Shown one piece after another: positions 15,193 through 19,424 of a stretch of 19,424 bases of DNA. Location of the stretch: contig MU069448.1 in assembly GCA_002284615.2 (NCBI GenBank), positions 353,112 through 372,535 on the forward strand. Direction: 5' to 3'. Within the stretch, counting starts at the first letter, position 1; every line of letters begins with the position of its first letter. A program made the translations under genes and the position numbers. The notes under the pieces are model-generated. The model was not told where the DNA came from. It searched no databases and saw nothing but the letters and a program-made list of their open reading frames with translations. This DNA comes from Dunaliella salina (lineage: Eukaryota; Chlorophyta; Chlorophyceae; Chlamydomonadales; Dunaliellaceae).

Positions 15193-15515
15193 TCAAAATA
15201 GTGTGCACTAAACCCGTCAGGTGGATGCCGTTGACAATTAAAAATCTTAGTATTGAGTCAGGTGCCAATCTTTGCTAAAAGGTCTTCCCAAGCTGCTGAA
15301 ACTGCCCAAGTTTTCAGCACAAGGGGTCAGCGTGGCCAAACAGAAAAATCAGTGCTGGTATGTGGACTCTCTAAGCCCACTTCATCCGGGAGAAGCTTCC
15401 CAACATTGCCTCAAATTTTTAGGTTCGAATCTGACTGCAGCAAGCGGGCACCAGAAGGTAAACTTACACTGTAAGTTACAGGTATCAGTTGTGGGTTTGA
15501 ATTGCCGGTTTCGAT
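15193..15515. other. Unassigned stretch with one B-box-like motif
   Basis: GGTTCGAATCT at 15422-15432 matches a pol III B box, but no convincing A box lies 30-60 bases upstream and no cloverleaf closes. The open frames 15253-15474 and 15272-15532 have no recognisable motif. Confidence 0.4.
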
Positions 15516-15517
15516 TG

Positions 15518-15650
15518 CCTCCTCTGGTATAATGCCCATTCCAGGTGGAGGCCTGGTCAAGTGGTTTGTATTTTCCTCCTCTGGTGTAATGATGTTACCT
15601 ATTCCAGGTGGAGGTTTGGTTGAGTGATTGATTTGTATTTCCTCCCCCCA
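15518..15650 (+). repeat. Imperfect ~60-66-bp tandem duplication
   Basis: CCTCCTCTGGTATAATG...ATTCCAGGTGGAGGCCTGGT (15518 on) is repeated as CCTCCTCTGGTGTAATG...ATTCCAGGTGGAGGTTTGGT (about 15577 on). Both are followed by a TTTGTATTT(T) and then CCTCC. Confidence 0.85.
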
Positions 15651-15788
15651 CCGCCTTAGTAGGGGGTGTGGAATGTATTGGAAGTTATTGGCTAATCAGA
15701 CCAGGAGGGCTCACAGGCAGGCGTAGGAGCAGCATACTTGTGTAGTGTTCAGACAGTACGAGCACAAACTAGTGTAAGAATGCTTTGA

Positions 15789-16388
15789 TCAGGCCCCCCT
15801 TGACGTGGGCTTGAAGGTTCGGAAGGGCTTAAGTCTTTTTGGTTCAAAGCGTGTCAGGGGGTGTTTGTTTTGATTGCAATTGCCGTAGACAAGGGCAATC
15901 AGTCCATCAGTGGTTGTTCTTCTTACAGATGTAGCACAGGTTGTTTTCTCTGCAGTATGTGATGTATGCGTTGCCATGTGCAGGTTTTCTGTGTGAGGCC
16001 AGTGCGGGTCTTCTCTTGGATCATTCGCGGAATTGTTGGGAGAGTTCCTTCTGGAGTTGGTGGATAAGGTCGGTAAGTCCAAATTGTTCAGTGCTCTTGT
16101 TTGGCTTAGTTGCTGGCTGAGTTTTCCTAATTCCCATCACCAAGATTGTGCTTGACTTTCTTGGTGCAGGTCACCAGTCATTTTGCGCGTGAGAACTATC
16201 ATGTCATGAAGAGTCTCAGGTTCGTTATGATCAATCCATTCTTGTAGCTTCTCAGGGAGCCCTTTGTGAAATATGTACATAACATCTTCTTCACTCTTCT
16301 GTGGGGCTTCATCCAGCAGTCTTTCGAATTTAGTGCAGTATTGGGCTGGGAATTGGACCTTGGCACATATTTCATGGAAACAACTTAT
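15789..16388 (-). pseudogene. Gag (capsid-like) plus zinc-knuckle pseudogene of an LTR-type retroelement
   Basis: On the minus strand one frame runs from 16388 to 15789, with a single TGA at 16137-16139. The first half reads KFERLLDEAPQKSEEDVMYI, FHKGLPEKLQEWIDHNEPET, LHDMIVLTRKMTGDL. This is the helix pattern of the Ty3/gypsy-type gag domain, including the conserved GL before a helix and the late helix after it. Downstream, one frame over, is an exact-spacing CCHC knuckle, CYICKKNNH then WTDC, with a TGA codon between (15895-15936; C-x2-C-x4-H-x4-C counting the stop as a residue). This knuckle is in the position expected for nucleocapsid. No protease or polymerase follows. Upstream it abuts a LINE fragment at 16385, in the same orientation but another frame, so one element broke into the other or they were joined by rearrangement. 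Confidence 0.6.
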
Positions 16389-16870
16389 ATTGCATCAAGG
16401 CGGCTAGAAGTGAGCCTTTCTTTGTTAGGGAAACGACAAGGGGAAATATATTTAGGGAGGGTTCTATTTGAGTGCTCAGGATTCTGGAGGTCCTGTAAAG
16501 CAAGACGATCTGCGCTGCCAATGTCCATGGAGGCAAGGCCTGCCCCGCGAGAGCCTTTGCTGATACCTTTAAGAAGGATTCTGCAGGCAATGTTGTAGCG
16601 CTCTGTTACCATATTTGACATGGTGAAATAATATGCATCCTAATAGAATGTGAAGAGCACTGTCAGGCGTTCCACATGGGGTCATTGTAGCCTACAATGT
16701 GGGTAGGTGGAACTCTGAAAGCGTACTGCCTGTTTCTGGTGGAAGAGGGTGCGGTAGTTAAAGATGTTCCATTCCATTTTGAAAGTAATAGTTGGCAGGG
16801 TCTAAAAGGCATTATTGACCTTTTCACTGACAGTGGGAAGCAATTTTTGTAGAAAGTCCTGTGTCGGTGT
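16385..16870 (-). pseudogene. Fourth LINE copy: zinc-motif and start of PD-(D/E)XK region
   Basis: Minus frame 16621-16385 reads MVTERYNIACRILLKGISKG, GSADRLALQDLQNPEHSNRT and RLTSSRLDAI. It is very close to the 9441-9744 copy, but the nuclease PD is LD here, and the frame stops at once (TAA). Upstream in other frames are DSALHILLGC (about 16678-16649), the zinc-motif half, and YRTLFHQKQAVRFQSSTYPH (about 16760-16700). These fit the region preceding it in LINEs. At least two frameshifts separate the blocks. The copy ends at the gag-like pseudogene. Confidence 0.65.
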
Positions 16871-16899
16871 TGGCTTCACTCAGTCTATGTTTTGAGTGC

Positions 16900-17480
16900 A
16901 TGTGTGCCCTCAAAGGATCATGAGGGTTGGAGAAGTGTTTCAGCTATTAGTAGGTGAGTACCAGTGGTTCAGCCTACCACCCACGAGACATGTACATCTA
17001 AAAATGTACCTACCACCACTGATGTACCCTCCGAACAAGGAATGCACAAACCATATTTTCTCCATACATTTTGCCAACATACTTCTATTTGGACTTACCC
17101 AAGCTCATCATTCACAGTGCTGCCTGACTTTGCGTTCACACTTTGAGTGTTGAGCACCCCTTGCCAAGGCTTCAGACGAAATCCTTGGTGGAGCAATCTT
17201 GCTTCTTTTTGTTGATATTGATAGGCCTAGCTGCTGACATTCTATTTAATTGAGGAGGTCTCGGATGTGCATAGAATCGCGAATGCTACAGACAAGAAAG
17301 AAATGGTCAAATAGAATTTGCTGCTCAATTGAAGGACTTGCTCGCAAAGAAGAACACAAGCACACCTGATGCTCCCATGCTGAGACATAGAGTTGTACAA
17401 GGAAATAAATCATCGGAAACAAGGCTTGACCCCCACTCACTTAAACAAACAGCTCGCAGAAGCAAACATTTGCAAACAGT
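16900..17480. other. Unassigned stretch
   Basis: Frames of 60-85 codons overlap on both strands (for example 16896-17153 + and 17246-17440 -) without motifs. No repeats or structural RNAs seen. Confidence 0.4.
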
Positions 17481-17500
17481 CTAGAGACAGCTCACAAGTG

Positions 17501-17581
17501 CAGACACTTGTGGATCAGGTGGTGCAACCACTCATGGGACAAGAGCACACATCCTGAGCCGCATGCCTTGATGATGTACAG
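17501..17581 (+). CDS. Possible internal exon before a perfect donor
   Basis: TACAG followed by GTAAGT at 17582 is a perfect consensus donor. An acceptor-like CACAAGTGCAG ends at about 17501. The segment between is open in one frame: HLWIRWCNHSWDKSTHPEPH, then ALMMY. Tryptophan and histidine are frequent, which is unusual for chance frames. Family not recognised; the acceptor lacks a long pyrimidine tract. Confidence 0.3.
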
Positions 17582-17589
17582 GTAAGTAT

Positions 17590-17920
17590 ATACAACTGGA
17601 GCTTCGATTCCCATTTCCTCACACCTTAACAAGATGCCAGAATTAGGTACTCCATACAGTACAATGCGGAGGAAATGCCGCATATCCCCCCCTGAAAACT
17701 TTTGCTCTTCAACCTCAAAACATGACGTTCACTCCCCCTCATAATTGGGAAATACTTCTCACCGAGCTGAAGCTGAACTCACTCTCCTTCACAAGACCTC
17801 CCTCACAAGACCTCCCTTGTAAGTTCAAACAAGGCGAAAACTCCAAACGATATTTGTGGGAGGCCAGCTGAAGGCAAGCCCATTTTCATACTGTGGCACC
17901 AGTGGCTTAGGTCCAGACAC
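17590..17920. other. Unassigned intron-like stretch
   Basis: Pyrimidine-rich, with an 18-base near-duplication around CACAAGACCTCCCTCACAAG at 17791-17815. It leads into the next (GT)n tract, as expected of intron sequence. Confidence 0.4.
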
Positions 17921-17921
17921 C

Positions 17922-17922
<1 letters not shown>

Positions 17923-17972
<50 letters not shown>
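17923..17972. repeat. (GT)n microsatellite
   Basis: 25 TG dinucleotides without interruption. Confidence 0.97.
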
Positions 17973-17976
<4 letters not shown>

Positions 17977-17979
17977 CAC

Positions 17980-19260
17980 ACAAATATCTTACAAGTGAAC
18001 AATCCTCCTTTTGCGACAAGTTTTAATCTCATTTTTGCATACACTCAGCCATGCCTCGCGATTTCCTCTCACTGCCAGTCCCCAGCCTAAATCTTCATTT
18101 TCTCGCCGCTCAAGATGACCAGATCTCCGTCGTTGAGCACGGTTGACTCTGGGACGAGCCTGCACAGGGTGCGCAGCGCCAGTTGCATCATTCACACCAG
18201 GCATTTCTGAGCGTGGGAAATAGCATTTGTATCGCCTGTCTGACAGCGTGAGCCTCATTGTGAGGGCATCGGATGCCGCACTTGCTCCTTCAAACAGGGG
18301 ATGTTATGAGGGCATTAGTGGCTGCACAATTGTGCCAAAATTGCACAGCTCAGCAGCAGAGTGGATGGGCTATGAATCATGCACACCTTCCCTTTGATCC
18401 ATGTGGGCTCTGTCCAGGGGTGGCAAAACGTTTCAACGGCTGCAAAATGACAGATCTTGCTGCACAAATGCACTCATCTCTGCAGTTAAGGTACATGTGC
18501 CCATGGTCGCAGAATGGCATATCATGCTGTACAAATGCACTGAACTGAGCAGCAAAGCCCATGGGGTGTGCTCTCATGCGAGCTCAACATGGCGCCACGT
18601 GTGTGCATGGGGCACATGCTGGAGCTTCTCATCCTCATCATATGCCTCGATGCTGCGAGTTCTCGAGCGCTCTGCAAAAGCAGGCCATCCTCCATCCCCG
18701 CCAAGCATGTCTGGTGCATCACATTTACCATGACGTCAACTTTTTCTCGTAAACGGTTACAATGGTTACAATGGGGTACATAGCCTTCAGCCAGGAAGTC
18801 TGGTTGCTCAGCTCTTGTGAACAAAGTAAAAAGCATGTAGAAAGACAAAATGAAAAAAGAGGTCACAATGCAGCACGAGAGCTTAAAGAATGTGGATACC
18901 AGAAAGTCCGAGCAAAGAAGGGGTGTGAGGAAGTTAGCAGAGATATGTGTTCAACCACAGACCGATAAGGAGCTGAGATGGAATCTGGATTCCAGAGAAA
19001 GACATTGGGACAGAGCAACAAGACCGTACAGAGAGCAGAGAGTGTCAAGCAAGGCGCTGGTAAATGCAGCCACCTCCTGGGACTCGACAGATTAACACCA
19101 GCAAGTTCACTGTGGTTGCGTTTAAGTACCTAAGGAATTCAATGGCAAACAAGAGGAAACTAGCAGAGACCATTTGGACATGCTCAGAAATTGGTACTGG
19201 AAAACACACGAACTCAAACCAGTGCCTAAGGGTACTTGGAGTCCAGCAGGGAGGCATGCA
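17980..19260. other. Unassigned stretch
   Basis: Many overlapping frames of 60-115 codons on both strands, none with a recognisable domain. A weak internal repeat links CTGCACAAATGCACTCATCT (about 18459) with CTGTACAAATGCACTGAACT (about 18528), about 69 bases apart. GGTTACAATGGTTACAATGG occurs at about 18755. Minus frame 17989-18258 is Arg-rich, with no family resemblance. I cannot support a gene. Confidence 0.4.
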
Positions 19261-19262
19261 AA

Positions 19263-19266
19263 CACA

Positions 19267-19346
<80 letters not shown>

Positions 19347-19372
19347 TGTGTGTGTGCATGCACACACCTCAG
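19263..19372. repeat. (GT)n microsatellite with self-complementary borders
   Basis: Left border ACACACACGTGTGTGT and right border GTGTGTGCATGCACACAC are both palindromic, with about 40 GT dinucleotides and one ATGT interruption between. Confidence 0.95.
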
Positions 19373-19424
19373 GACAGAACAATGACAGCAAACCTTGCAA
19401 TTAAGACAGGTCTGGGCTCTCTCT

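Noticed and set aside
15340..15440. tRNA gene suggested by a perfect B-box-like GGTTCGAATCT
   Set aside because: No acceptor stem pairing, no A box at suitable distance and no cloverleaf.
18401..18866. Overlapping ORFs of 110-114 codons on both strands
   Set aside because: Mutually antisense, with no motif, no splice support and no biased composition.

Overview
This looks like nuclear DNA of a eukaryote that is dense in repeats, most plausibly a green alga (Chlorophyta). The reasons are long (GT)n/(CA)n tracts at six places, short spliced-exon-like segments with textbook GT/AG sites, no bacterial-style gene packing, and LINE remnants that carry both RNase H and PD-(D/E)XK nuclease-like regions, as the Dualen/RandI-type elements of green algae do. 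A Dunaliella-like genus is my impression from repeat style only; nothing here proves it. There is no intact, confidently named host gene.

Layout. 1-2300: a (GT)n tract, then possible exons of an unidentified host gene (best at 210-273, perhaps 421-600 and 1500-1695) and a second (GT)n. 2325-3160: short interspersed repeats leading into a 47/48-bp minisatellite with a higher-order structure, then (GT)n. 3819-4200: a 60-bp LINE tail with target-site duplications (TSDs), and a 54-bp triplication. 4488-4653: an exon-like ORF with a membrane-protein character. 5040-5900: a broken LINE RNase H, then a possible tRNA-derived SINE ending in poly(A). 5979-6260: small tandem repeats.

6529-10770 is a nest of mobile elements. 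A 2.9-kb element with TGTC...GACA ends and a 4-bp TSD (GCAA) lies on the minus strand. It carries a broken gag-like/aspartic protease reading frame and no visible LTRs, reverse transcriptase or integrase. It sits against the 3' part of a LINE and is itself hit by a 653-bp hAT-like element. The LINE's nuclease domain is split by a second, 400-bp hAT-like element with a perfect 8-bp TSD. 10780-12860 holds pieces of at least two more LINE copies in both orientations.

12870-15200: (CA)n, a 224/230-bp tandem duplication, and a second copy of the 653-bp hAT family. That copy is interrupted by a 506-bp internal-deletion derivative of the TGTC element, with its own 4-bp TSD (ACCC). 15520-16900: a gag/zinc-knuckle pseudogene joined to another LINE fragment, minus strand. 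16900-19424: mostly unassigned DNA with one possible exon and two more (GT)n tracts.

The elements do not act as one pathway. The biology is an insertion stratigraphy in which boundaries and relative order can be read directly. The least familiar item is the TGTC...GACA family: one protease-carrying long copy and one short derivative, both with exact ends and 4-bp TSDs.
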